From the NCBI GenBank assembly GCA_014281115.1, contig JACONQ010000002.1:1302001-1366000 (forward strand): a DNA stretch of 64,000 nt, written 5' to 3'. This stretch comes from Laburnicola sp. R22_1 (Eukaryota; Ascomycota; Dothideomycetes; Pleosporales; Didymosphaeriaceae). Positions within the stretch are counted from its first letter, which is position 1; each line of letters opens with the position of its first letter. Of the stretch, positions 1-12,044 are shown piece after piece. Below the pieces are notes generated by a model. The model searched no databases. It was not told where the DNA came from and saw only the letters and a list, made by a program, of their open reading frames with translations. Made by a program: the position numbers and the translations under genes.

Positions 1-945
1 GGAAAGGGAGAAAACTTTAGCGCAGCCACGCTATAGTTATTTATTCTTTCTTTACTATCCTAAGTTATAAACTACTATCCAGATTATTGCAAATAATATA
101 AGTTAATATATTAATAGGTATATACTACTATACTTATAAGTAGGATAAGAGTAACATATACTAGATATATATTTATCGCTCTATTCCTGTATTAAGGTTA
201 TTTTTAACAAATCTCCTACTATTTCTCTATGCCCACGCCCTACTATCTATCCAGGCATTAACATTATTCCTAAAGAAGTACTTGCTATTACTAAAAAGTA
301 CACACTAAAGATTCGCGCTACTACTATTAAAAAAGCTATTAAAGTAACTATGCTAAAGTTCTATTCTATCTAAATACCTATCTAGCGCAAGGGGCAAGTA
401 TACTTAACTATCTATAAGGTAGTCCTAGTATATTAGTTAGGTTAGCAACTTATCTAGTTTGCAAAGAACTATAAGGTTAAATTTCCACCCTAGTAGATAC
501 AATTGCTCCTTGTTAGTAGCAGAATTATCTAGTAGGGGACGCAAAAAAAAGACAATAAGGTATTTATTAATAAGCTATAAGATAGTAAGAGTATTATATA
601 GATCTATAAGATCCTCCTAGCTATTATTACTATTATCACTATTAAGTTAGCTTATTTAAGCAAGTACGCTGCGTAGTAGTGCAAGCAAGAATAATTAATA
701 ATAGTAGTGGCAATAAGCCAAGTATACTATATATAGTGTAAGTAAACCTTATATAGGTTAAGAGCTTATAAGGTATAAACAAAGTGCAAGTAAGTTTAAA
801 CTATTATTACGTTGTTAAGTAGTGTTTAAGGTTAGTCTTTAATTAGAATTAGGTGCCGTACATAGTACATAATAACCTTCCATCTCAATCTACTTTAACC
901 TCAAACTAAAAAAACAGGTTAAAAAAGGTGTTTGGCAAGCCGACA
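1..945 (-). repeat. R2 repeat, 5' part, cut by window edge
   Basis: Reverse-oriented R2 copy. Its 5' terminus (GGTCGGCTTGCC, read here as ggcaagccgac) lies at 945, and the body matches the copies at 41062-42201 and 4713-5844. The 3' hairpin end would lie left of the window. RIP-degraded, with no open reading frame. Confidence 0.8.
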
Positions 946-1800
946 CGCTTGTTTATAATACTTATATTAATAATATTATAAAGAAATTTAATCATAAAGA
1001 TAGTAAAAGCTTCTCTATAACACTTCTTCTATTAGAAAAGCTTATAAAGAATATAGGAGAAGCGACTAAGCAGACAATTAAGAGCTACTAGAAACATATT
1101 AAATTAATACTATAGATAGCAATTATGCTTAGGACTAATATTGCGTTTGCTATTTTAAAGCTCTCGCACTTTTTAATAAATTTAAGCAAGTAATATTTTA
1201 CTATAGCTAATTAAGTAATTATATATCTTTAAAAAACGCTCTAGTAATCTGTTTAGTACAGCTAATATAATAGACCTAATCTTATAATTTATAGCAGTCC
1301 TTTATATATAAATAATTTAGAACATAGTAATTATCTTACAAATATATAGTTATATTCTATAGTAGAGCAATACTTTAGCAAGCTACTTATTAAAGCATAG
1401 TTATAACTTCTACTACTACAGCTAAGCTACTCGCACTTAAGCATATAAGCGAAGAAGTAATAGCACTAAAGTAGTTTTTTAAGAAACTTAAGCTTAATTT
1501 AGGATATATATAGAACTTTTTATAATAATTAATAAATAATTAGACTAGTAAGTAGAAAGAATAAGCGCATTAATACTTATCTGCGCTATATTAATATTTA
1601 GAATATGTAGCTACGTTAAGAATATGCAAAAGGATTATTTATAGTCACCTACCTAAAAATAAGCAATATGCTAGCAGACAAACTTATAAAAGCGGTTACT
1701 TAATAGCAGTTTACTCGCTTTAAAAGCTTCTAAATTTTAAGAATATAAGTAGAATTATTATAAAGGGAGTATAAGTTATAAACTAATTATAAGTTTAAGC
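946..1800 (+). pseudogene. Ty1/Copia reverse transcriptase C-terminus and RNase H, RIP-degraded
   Basis: The plus strand still reads as the end of a Copia polyprotein once stops are read through. Codons at about 1125-1190 give MLRTNIAFAILKLSHFL, the family's MLGTRPDIAFA..KLS block. Around 1325-1500 the frame gives ITSTTTAKLLALKHI, the STTEAE block of RNase H. Around 1667-1735 it gives NMLADKLIKAV, the ADxLTKA block near the end of RNase H. Stops fall where the family has Gln or Trp, as RIP predicts. The upstream polymerase core (YVDD) and the LTRs are absent; the left side is cut by the R2 copy. A dead remnant that encodes nothing functional. Confidence 0.8.
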
Positions 1801-4700
1801 TCTATAAAGCTACAACCTATTTAGTAGACCTAGGTAAACAAAATCCTAATATAAGACTAGATAAACTTAGACTAATGCCTATTATATACAATCTAAGAAA
1901 ATCTAAACAATTACTTCTTTAAAAGAAGATTAAGCAACTTCTTAAGAAGCTTATACTAGTTTCTAATTATAGTAGTCTAATAAGTTAATAAAATATTATA
2001 AGTAGCTATGTAACACTTAGGGCTACACTAGTCTAAATTAGTCTAGCTTTAGTAGAGAGCGCTATTTAGATTTAGTAGCTTCTTTATTATTAAATAGAAA
2101 TAAGATTCTTTTAGCGAACCTATATAAGTGTTATTATTAGAGTTAGTGCGCATAGGCTATAATTAGGGCTACTTAATAGATAGTATAGTATTTATAAATA
2201 GGTTATTAGCTAGATTAGAGCTAGCAGCTAGAGCGTCTAAATAATTAGTACTATATTAGGAAAACTCCTATAGTAGGGATAAGAAAACTTATAAGTAGCT
2301 TAAGGACTATATCTACTACCCTAATAAGTAAAACTAGCAGTCCTAGAGCAATTGAAAGGACTAAGGAATTAATTACTAAGCAATAAAGCGCGCTAACTTC
2401 TATAATTCTAACAATTTATACTATGCAATCTAAATAGCCCTACTAGATTCTATAGCTTTAGAGTAGAAAATTAAGTCTAAGCTAGTTGCTAATTATTAGA
2501 CAAAGTATAATGCTTAAGTTGTCCTTAAAGACTATTAGCGAGAGCACTAATATCCGCTATTTAGGAGCCTTAATAATTAGCTACTAGCTATTTAGAATTA
2601 ATATATAAGAAGCTGCTAAGTAAGAAACTATAATTAGAACTAACTAAATAACTCTAATCCTTTTAACTAGCAACAATCTTATCCTATAGAAAAGTAACAC
2701 TCTTAGTTAGATTAATAATTTTCTGCCTTAAAAATATCCTTAATTCTTGCTTAAGCTAAGTAGCTAATACACTAGACTAACTAGTTAAGTCTAAAATATA
2801 CATAGTAAGCTCCTTTAACAAAATACTATATAAAGCTAACTAAAGTAAATTAAGCACTATTTAAGAAAGTGCGAAGCTTACTTATAGTAGAAGTATTAGT
2901 ATTACGCTTTAAGAAGTTACTAGTCTTATAAGTAATTTTATTCTTTACTAAGTATGTTTTAGTAATCTAGTATAGGTAAAGTAGATTTCTACTAATAGAG
3001 ACCTAAGCGGACTATTACTTATTAATTATAACCTTAGGGCTTGACTAATTAGAATATTAATTAATTAGCTAATTTAGTATTATATAACCTCGCTACATAG
3101 CTAGACTAGTCTAAGCAGCACTATGCTAAGAACCTTAACTAGACAAATTGCAATTAAGTATTAATATAGAATAACTTATATTATAAGTTAGAAGCCTTTA
3201 CTTAGTAGAATCTAGTTAAGTAAAATTAATTAGACTAATGAGAATATCCTTAGCATAGATAGAAGCGCTAAAACCTCCTAAGGAAGACTAGTAATTATTA
3301 CCCTTATCTAAAAGTAAAGTAGGAGACAAAGCACTACTATTATTTATCTTCTTCTTACTTAAATATATCTTTAGGCGTTCTTTAAGGCTCTTAATAAGAT
3401 TAATATAAGATAATTAGTACTATAAAGATTAATAAATAATTAACTAAATGCATATAATTATATAATAAAGTATTATTTACCTAACGCTAAACAAATCTAT
3501 AAGCCTTATCTTTAAGCTCCTTAGGCCTTAAGAACGTTAGCAAAGAAGAATTACTAGAAATAATTAGGTTTTTATATAATAGCTTATATATATATCTAGA
3601 TGCACAATAATAATATTAGGTGTTTAAGCATTTAGTTAATATATTCTTAAAATATCTACTATCTAAGCCGCTAGAAAGATAAGATTTAAAGTATATAACA
3701 CACAGATACCTACGCTTAGGGCTATATAATTAATTAGAGGCTAAACTAAGCTTATCTTTCTTAATTTCCTTATTTTTAGGAGTTTTAGGCTTATGCTTAA
3801 ATTTAGAGCTACTTAAAGAAGCAGCTTTAGGGGAATTCTAATTAGTATTCTGTAATTACAAAGACTTCTTATAAGATTAGAAAGGGTCCTTAATAGGCTT
3901 AGAACACTTAAATAATTAGGATTAATTATGCTTCTAGGCTTTTACCTTCTTCTTATATAATCTCTTCTTTAGGAGATTAGAAGTAATCTTACTAGGAGCC
4001 TTATTTAATAGGTAGTTAGAGCAGCGTATTATAAGTTAATTAACCTAATCTTATATCTCTTTAGTCTCCTATTTACACTTCTCTTAAATAAGCTTTATTT
4101 AAAACTTTATAAACGTATTAATTAGTATATTTTATAAGTCCTAGTTAGTGGTTTATAATTATTAAAGTAAGAAATAAAAGATAGAGACAATTAACTTACT
4201 TCTATAAAAAACCTAACTAGAGGAACTAAGCACAGAGATAGAGAATAGATAAGCAGAGTTTTATTATTAATAAAGGGCAATTATAGGCTTATATAACTAT
4301 AAACTCTTAAATTACACTATAGCAACTAATTAGTTATTTAGCTAAATACTTAATTTATAAGCTAATTAGAGATAGGATTATTCTAAGCCTTATTACGTAA
4401 GTAGGGGCGCTGCTTACGCAGCCTACCTAAGGGGTGTATTATAGAAATAAGGCTTTAACTAGGTGCAATTATATGCCTATAATTATATAAGTAGTATTAT
4501 TTTAGTTGTTCTCTTTTTCTATAAGCGTATATATAGTCTAGCCCTTTAGCTTCCTCTCTTATATAGTAATCTTATCCAATTCGCTTACTAAATCTAAGAT
4601 TCCAACTCGTTTTTCTTTAACACTTTCCCTTATAGCGTTATACTATATACTAAAAGGTCTATAATATTTCTCTTCCTAATAAAGACTATATTACTATACT
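1800..4700. other. RIP-degraded DNA, no recognised gene
   Basis: About 2.9 kb of TpA-saturated sequence with stops in all frames. The plus strand has long stretches that could be read as degenerate Gln-rich coding sequence, but I recognise no motif. About 4560-4690 contains an R8-like piece (gttatactatatactaa) shared with 22.86, 30.79 and 56.58 kb. Confidence 0.5.
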
Positions 4701-4712
4701 ATAGTTTAGAGT

Positions 4713-5844
4713 GGTCGGCTTGCCAAATACCTTTTTTAACTTTTTTTTTAGTTTAAGGTTAAAGTAGATTAAGATAGAAGATTATTATATACTATATATA
4801 GCACCTAATTTTAATTAAAGACTAATCTTAAACACGCTAACGCAATAATAGTTTAAACTTTAAACTTACTTACACCTCCTAATACCTATAAGCTTCTAGC
4901 ACTAACGTAAGATTTACTTACGCTATATATAGCATACCTAGCTTATTACTACTACTATTATTAGTTATTCTCGCTTATGCTACTACGCGGCGTACTTGCT
5001 TAAATAAGCTAACTTAATAGTAATAATAATAGCTAGAAAGATTTTGCGGATCTATATAACACTCTTACTATCTTATAGCTTATTAACAAATATCTTATTA
5101 TTCTCTTATGTCCTCTACTAGAGAATTTTATTACTAATAAGGAGCAATTGCTTCTACTAGAGCAAGAACGTAGACTTACTAGTTTTTAAAAACTAGATAA
5201 GCTACTAACCTAGCTAGTATATAAGAATCGCCTTTTAAATAGTTAGATATACTAGACTCTTATAGACAATTATCTTATAAATAAAACAGAACTTTAGTAT
5301 TTTTACCTTAGTAGTAGTAGTACAAAACTATAGTGTGTACTCTTTAATAGTAGCAAGTACTTCTTTAGAAATAAATATTAATACCTAAATAGATAGTAGG
5401 ACGTAACAAGATAGTAAGAGATTTGTTAAGAATAATCTTAATAAAGTAGTAAAGTAATAGTATATCTAGTATATATTAACCTTATTCTACCTATAAGAAA
5501 TAGTACGTACCTATTAATATAACTTATATTATTTATAATAATTAGGATAGTAGAGGATAGAGATAGATAACTATAGCGTGGCAACGCTAAAGCTATTTTA
5601 TCTACGCTCTCCTAAAGTTCTAAGTAGCCTCTTTGTAAAAGTTTGCTTATAGAAGCAGCCCCACACTAAGACTACTAAGACTGCTAAGACTGCTAAGCTT
5701 ACTTAGTAGTTTAAACGCGTATTTTTATAACTATCTTTTTACGCCTTTTTTTAATTACTAAGCAGGGGGCTCTGCTTTTTTTGTTATGTTATTTAAGATA
5801 AAAGCCTTTGTTGTGCTCCCCCTAGATAGTTAATTTAATGCTAT
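4713..5844 (+). repeat. R2 repeat, full length (1132 bp)
   Basis: Starts GGTCGGCTTGCC at 4713 and ends GCTAT (from GCCAC) at 5844. It is flanked by a 12-bp duplication, atagtttagagt, at 4701-4712 and 5845-5856. Near the 3' end are the conserved hairpin (AAGCAG..CTGCTT) and T-run. There are no terminal inverted repeats and no surviving ORF. With its 5'-truncated relatives this looks like a non-autonomous retroposon, although a TIR-less DNA element cannot be excluded. Confidence 0.8.
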
Positions 5845-5856
5845 ATAGTTTAGAGT

Positions 5857-6181
5857 AGAGAAAAGGTATAAAATAGCACTAGCATTATAATACTATAACT
5901 ATTATTTTCTTAACTATTATTTCTAATATTACTAAAAGTAATAGCTATTATATTAGTAAATTTATATAGCACTTATAAGTAAGATATACTAAAGAAAAGC
6001 TTATATATACTATAAATATACTAATATTTTATCTTTATATTAAAGTTAACCTTGAAAAACTTCTACTATTACTCTATTTCTTACTATTTTTTTAAGCTTT
6101 AATACTAATACCACTATTTAGGCTGCCTAAAAGTATACTTTAATAATTTGTTTACTTAAAGCTACTAAATCTATATTAAAG
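5857..6181. other. AT-rich spacer
   Basis: TpA-rich degraded sequence between two R2 copies. No gene, RNA or recognised repeat seen. Confidence 0.5.
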
Positions 6182-6193
6182 TATTACTTTACC

Positions 6194-6312
6194 TTATAAT
6201 TTACCTTTTTACGCTCTTTTTAATTGCTAAGCAGGAGGCTCAGCTTTTTTATTGTGTTATTTAAGATAAAAGCCTTTGTTATTCTACTGCTAGGTAGTTA
6301 AATTAATAACAC
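6194..6312 (+). repeat. R2, 5'-truncated copy
   Basis: Keeps only the last ~119 bp of R2: the AAGCAGG..CTCAGCTT hairpin, T-run and terminal gtagttaaattaataacac. Flanks tattactttacc (6182-6193) and atatactttacc (6313-6324) are a degraded 12-bp duplication. Confidence 0.7.
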
Positions 6313-6324
6313 ATATACTTTACC

Positions 6325-6798
6325 ATATATAAAGTAGTTTTAATATACTAGTTAAACTAGTAATAAATTAGTAACTTATAGTATAATAAGTATATAAAGT
6401 TTCTACTATAATTTCTTATATTACTACTAGTTAAAAAGGTAGTAATAGAGGACAAAATTAAAGAAAAAGAGAACAAGGTATTTATTAATAAGTTGCTAAG
6501 AAAGAAAAGTATTACGTAAATACACGAAATCTTTATAATTATAGTATTAAATAAATATAACATATAAGTGTGTACTACATTAGTAGTATATAAATATAAT
6601 ATATATTAAATAGATACTCTATAGCTAGCTATATAGATATTAATATCTAATACTCCATACTAGTAAGTGTAGAAAGTGTATAGAATAAGCGTATAAAAAA
6701 GAAAATAATATAATAAAACCCACTTTAGTATTAATTACATATATCTAAAAGGAGTATAAATAAAAAAAGATTTTATAGTATATAGGCTATAGTATATA
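6325..6798. repeat. R9 repeat fragment, left flank of the pogo insertion
   Basis: About 6590-6798 matches 29930-30010 (shared ctaaaaggagtataaat). The repeat continues at 9780 on the far side of the pogo element, so it was split by that insertion. The remainder is AT-rich with no gene. Confidence 0.6.
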
Positions 6799-7419
6799 AC
6801 GTATTAGACTACTAAGCTAGTCAGACTACTAAGCTGGTTAGTTTTGCCAAGATTATCACCACACTTTTCTAACAATATCTTAACAACACAACGCGTTATT
6901 ATCTAATAAAGAAGGCAAAGTTAATCTTGCCCTTTAAGCCTATTAAGAAAAGCAATTTTTAAGCCTACAACACGCCGCCAACGCGTATAATATCTTAGGA
7001 TCTACCCTTACTAATTAATATAACAGAATTTAACCTAGAGTAAATACCCGCCCTAATATAGGCCTTCTTATTATAACTAAAGAGTAGACGCTTATTTAAT
7101 ATATTCTTAACCTTAATTTATAAGAATTTGCGCCCTAGTATTATAAGATAAAAGATATAGCTAATAAACTACTAGCTACTTAGACATAAAGGCCCTATAG
7201 GTATAAATTAGAGTAAACGCTTTATATTATATACGCCTAAGCTAAAAATAGCCTAAAATTAAGCGAAGGATTAATAGAGACTATAATAGAAGAATCTAGA
7301 GATAATAAACATGTAGTTTTAGCTTATAAAGGATATAAAAGCTAACTATAGTATACTAGATAAGGATGTCTATAACTTTAATAAGATAGGCTTCTAGATA
7401 GAAGTTAATAGCTTAATAA

Positions 7420-8552
7420 ATGTGAAAAGTGGATAAATAGATAAGAAGGTGATCGAGTTGGTATTGTTAAACTGGTTGATTTTTTTTTAATAAACTGGCT
7501 ACCTAGCAATCTATATACAAAATAATTTAGACTAACGAACACTTAGTTTTGTATAGTTTAATTATGCCTTTAACTTTTATGCGTGCTAGTGTTTTAAACT
7601 AATGTTTGAACTAGTGTTTTATATGCAATAGTGTTTTATATACGAGCTATTATTTTATATGCAGACTAGTGTTTTATATGTAAGCTATTATATGCAAACT
7701 AGTGTTTTATATACAAACTAGTGTTTTATATACAAACTAGTGTTTTATATACAAACTAGTATTTTATATGCAAACTAGTGTTTTATATACGAGCTATTGC
7801 AAACTTTGTTTTACTATTGCTTAGTTGTAACGTTAACAATAAACGCCTTATTTTAGCATAATTTATTACTCCTTAGTTTATTATATGCTAATGTATTTTA
7901 TATTATAAAACAAGTCTTTTATATGTTATATTTTGTTTTTTAGTAATAAGTAATTTAATACATATAATATTGCCTTGTTTAGTATATTCTTTTTAGTAAT
8001 TGCTCAAAATTGTTAAAGCGCTTGATTGCGACAAGTTTGTCAAAAGTTATTAATTTAGAAAAATTAATTACGAGCTTATTTATATTACGATAGCGTATTT
8101 TATAATATTTATTAGGTTAGTTTTATATTATATTTTGGTTTTAATTTTAAGTAAATTAATACATATAATATTAGATTTCTTACAATTATCTTTTAGTAAA
8201 CTTTTTGTGCGTTACCTAAAGTTGACTTTGGCTTTAATTGCAACTTATTGTCGGAACGACTATTTTAGTTTATTTTTAGGTAGCTTATAGTTATTTATCT
8301 ATTTATCTTTTATTATAACAGCGAAATTCTAACATGTTATTTTATTATTTATTTTGCTTACTAATATAGTTTTAACAATAAAAGTTATAATAGGATTAGA
8401 AAAATATAGGCTGGGTTGGATTTAGAGTCTTATATAATTAACCCAACTCAACCTAGGGTCTGTGCAACCGAACCCAACCTATACCTAGGGTCTGTGCGAT
8501 CCCAACCTAACAATATACCCAAGCTAGGTACCCCGAACCCATTTACTAGCCT
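7420..8552. mobile_element. Insertion inside pogo P1 with an R5-type right end
   Basis: This block interrupts the transposase between its first and second Asp motifs. Its right end (8400-8552) is a typical R5 terminus: GGTTGGGTT-like motifs separated by ctagggtctgtgcga, ending atttactagcct. The left boundary near 7420 is not clear; I see no matching left terminus or convincing target duplication. It holds the 19-bp minisatellite and no recognised gene. Confidence 0.55.
7590..7805. repeat. 19-bp minisatellite
   Basis: About ten imperfect direct copies of ctagtgttttatatacaaa or close variants (tatatgcaa, tatacgag). Units are contiguous with no unique spacers, so this is not a CRISPR array. It lies within the insertion in P1. 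Confidence 0.85.
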
Positions 8553-9781
8553 AGAAAGACGTGCTTAACTAATAATAGTTTAACTAGGCAATTAGGAGTA
8601 CGTAATAGTTATCTAAAGTATCTACACTACTAAATATGCTGCCCTACTATTTATTATCTATAAAGGGCAAGTCTATATCTTAGTGTAGTATAAGGAGGCT
8701 AATATTCCCAACAATTAGAAGCTATCTATCTCTAATAATAGCTAGATAAATAACAAACTTAAAGTTGCATAGTTAAAGCACTTTAACGCGTATATAAAGG
8801 TGCACTAGATAGAGTTATAAAGGCTGCTAATTCTAGATAGCTATAAGAGTTACTAATCCTAGAATTTCAAAAACTACTATCTAGAATATAAGATTCTAAC
8901 GCTCTATATACTAGCGCATTTATTGTATATCCTCTAGCCACTTAATATAGTTTATTTTATACTACTAAAGCTAAAGTACTTCTAACGCGTTTAAGACTTA
9001 GTAAGGAAATATATCTACTATATTAATAAAGAGGACTTCCTTCTAGCCTTTTATAATGCGTTTTTTAATATATTTATACTAGAAAACTACAAGAAGGCTT
9101 TTAAGACATCTAGCCTTATTCTATTAAGTCTAGGTGTAGTGCTAAATTACCTAGATGTGCGATTACATATTCTACTAGAACAACCTCTCTTTAAGGCGCC
9201 CTAGTAGTCTAAAACTCTAAGTAACACAGCTAAACTTAGGTTCTAGATAAAATTAGTAATAGAATCTATTAGGAAATTACCTACTACTATTCCTAATAGG
9301 CTTGCGCAGCTTATAAATAGTGCTAAGACTTTTACACACTAAGGTATATTAATAATAAGCTAGATTATAAAACTACGTAAGTAAATAGAGGTGTTAACTA
9401 AGTAAAAATTACGTAAAAGAAAGCAAATCTAGTAAGAAGGCACCTTAGGCTTTAAATAGGCAGCAAATTAGGTAGCTGCAAGTCTATTTATAAGGACAAA
9501 TTTATCTAAAAAGGCGCGTAGTAATAGTGCCTCTACAGAGGCACCTTTAATACAATACTAATATAGTAAGTATAAAGGGACTAAGCATAATATAAGAACC
9601 TATTAGGAGGCTAAAGAGTTATCTTCTAAATTAGATATTACGCTTATAGAGATATTTTTAGATAGTATTAGTAGTAATAATACTAATAGGGAATTTTAAG
9701 TTAATAATGCCAAGAAAAACTAACTAGCTTAGTAGTCTAACTAGCTTAGTAGTCTAACTAGCTTAGTAGTCTAATACGTTA

Positions 9782-10150
9782 GGTATTATATAATTGTATA
9801 TAATACTATTATATAGTAATATTAAAACTTTAATGCCTTTAGGTGTCTTTGCCTATATAGTATATAAATACTAGTAACTTTTTATTTTATAGTTACTATT
9901 AGTAGTTCTTTCTTTCTTAATACAAACTATCTACTTACTAATATTTACTTTATTTATATATCCTCTAATCTTACTAGTTTAGTTTAGTTAGTAGGAAGAT
10001 TCTATTAAGTAACTATTTATTATACTTTACTACTATTTATTAAAGGCGTAATTAGGCTTATAAATAATAAAGTAGCTATTTAGCTAATAGCAGTTAAGTG
10101 TAAGATTATGTAGTTAATAATATAATTATAGCCATAATATATTATCTATA
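9782..10150. repeat. R9 repeat, right flank of pogo P1
   Basis: The sequence from ggtattatataatt onward matches 30010-30110, so the R9 copy resumes after the pogo element. No gene. Confidence 0.6.
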
Positions 10151-10430
10151 GGATAATAGTAAAGAAGGGAGATAATAGTTGCAGCGTTATAGTGCTAGCG
10201 CTATCTTATACCTTTCCCTCACTCTAAACTATAGTATGGCAATATGGCCTTACCTATAGTTTTATATATGGATTTTTTTTTAGTTAGAGTAGACGCGCTA
10301 AGCTCGCTTATAACGCGCTAACCCCTTTTTATTAATATCTTAAAATGCTTTTCTATGTATATAATAGTAGGAGAAATATCTGTTATTATCATACTATTTT
10401 TATTAGAAACCCCTTAGTCGCAAAAAAAAA
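10150..10430 (+). repeat. R4 repeat, 3' portion
   Basis: Matches the 3' end of the full R4 copy at 22955-24096: ctctaaactatagtatggc, gcgctaacccctttttatt, then gaaaccccttagtcgc and an A-run. The left limit is approximate. Confidence 0.65.
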
Positions 10431-11852
10431 ATTATCTATATAGAGCCCTTTTACTTAGTTTATTTCTTATATAATAAATAGACCTATGTATCTTATCTAT
10501 TTAGGTAGTAATATTAGGTAATTATACAATGTTAGATAAGGAGAAGATAAACACTAATAAGGGGTAAGAATTAAGGCTCTATATAGAAAGAAGAGATATA
10601 TAAGGTAGGCTTTTCTCTTTTTATTCTTCTCTTTTTATTTTTTTATTTTAAATATATCTCTCTATATATTCTTTCTCTTTAGCTGTTTTCTCTTTTTATT
10701 AAGCTAATTCCTTATTTTATATAGTGCTAAACTGTATCCTTTATTATATAATATTTTATTTTTATATAATACTAACTTAGTATAAATAATAGCACTTATA
10801 CTAGTAGGTATTAACTAGCTAGGTTTCTTTATCTTTAATATTAATCTAGTAACTTTTCTAAGTAGAAGAATATATATTATACTTCTAACTAGTTTTTAAG
10901 CAAACTATATATTTATCTAAGGTATCTCTATTAATATAAGTTCGTTTGCTTTTTACTTTTATATAAATCCTAATTATAAAAATAAGCTAAAAAGTTGCAT
11001 ACTATATATTTACCTTTATATAATATTAATATTATTTTTAAAGCTAGTATAAACTTATATCTATAGGTTACTAAGCTTATTTAGTATAAGAACTACTTTT
11101 ATATACTTTTTATCTAGTTATCTAGTATTTTTAGAGGTACTATATACGCTTACTATTATAATAGTAACTTTAGCATTAAGCTCTTTACTAAGTATTATAT
11201 ATTAGTAAACTTTTAAGTAAAATTATATGGTTTTTATATATAGTAAAGCTATAGTACTAGATAAAATTATGATAGAATAGGGCTAGATAGTAAAGTAGAC
11301 ACTTTTAAATATTCTTTATAGATGCTAAAATAATTTTTTTTTATAAATAAATATATACCATATCTCTTTTTTTCTCTATATAAATAATAAATAGAAAAGA
11401 GCGTATTTTTAAGTAATATATACGTATAAAAAGAATTAATATATATATTATATAAAGAATAATAGTAATAAGGAAATAGTGCTATATAAGGGCTAGGAAG
11501 AGCTTATATAGATAGGCTTAGAGTAATTTATTAATACTTTAATAGTAATTATTAAGGTGTTACTAAAGATTAAGAACTTTAAAATCTAGTTTAGGACCTT
11601 CTTTATATAGGTATTAGTACAGTTTTTATTAATCTATTTAAATTTAAAAATCTTATAGTGCTTATATAATTTTTAAAGTAATATAATATTAATTATAAAG
11701 TACTTTTTATTTATATTTCCTAGTTATATAAAATAGCTATAGAGAGACTTTAAATTTATATAAATAACTATAAAAATTAGTAATAGACTAAGCGTATATA
11801 TAATTCTTTAAAAGTTATTTTAATAGTAATAGTATTATAAAATTCTTCTACT
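10431..11852. other. AT-rich degraded DNA
   Basis: No recognised gene. About 11480-11860 on the plus strand has a long stretch readable with few stops, but no motif that I know. Probably an old RIP-mutated repeat. Confidence 0.45.
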
Positions 11853-11864
11853 ATACTATATAGC

Positions 11865-11990
11865 TTTTCTTTTGTTATTACCTTTTTACGCTCTTTTTAA
11901 TTACTAAGCAGAGGGCTCTGCTTTTTTTATTATATTATTTAAGATGAAAGCCTTTGTCGTGCTACCCCTAGGTAGTTAATTTAACGCCAC
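11865..11990 (+). repeat. R2, 5'-truncated copy (126 bp)
   Basis: Ends ttaacgccac. Contains the perfect hairpin AAGCAGAG-GG-CTCTGCTT followed by a T-run. Flanked by atactatatagc (11853-11864) and atactatatagt (11991-12002), a 12-bp duplication with one C/T change. Confidence 0.8.
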
Positions 11991-12044
11991 ATACTATATA
12001 GTTTACTAGTAAGAACACTTCTTATTACTTTTTTATACTTAATT

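Larger units (their letters stand above)
6799..9779 (+). mobile_element. Fot1/pogo-like DNA transposon P1, interrupted and RIP-degraded
   Basis: A Tc1/mariner-superfamily element with inverted ends (acgtattagactactaag at 6799, its complement ending 9779) flanked by TA. The R9 site at about 29999-30020 (gctataatatataggtatta) is the empty equivalent, which supports the TA insertion. Transposase blocks survive on the plus strand: DVYNFNKIGF around 7366-7400 (family NFDETGFQ, first catalytic Asp) and RLLILDSYKSY near 8820-8850 (family DGHxSH, second Asp), followed by the HSSHxLQPLDV-like block and YYINKEDFLLAFYNAFFN near 9010-9070. Between the two Asp blocks about 1.1 kb is inserted (roughly 7420-8552). 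Many Gln/Trp codons are stops, so the element is dead. Confidence 0.85.

Noticed and set aside
6357..6563. Minus-strand 68-codon hydrophobic frame
   Set aside because: Low-complexity Ile/Leu/Tyr translation of AT-rich DNA.
7590..7805. CRISPR-like direct repeats
   Set aside because: Contiguous units without unique spacers, in a eukaryotic genome; it is a minisatellite.
11865..11990. Bacterial-type intrinsic terminator (hairpin plus T-run)
   Set aside because: The context is a fungal repeat; the hairpin is a conserved part of R2, so a bacterial terminator call is not appropriate.
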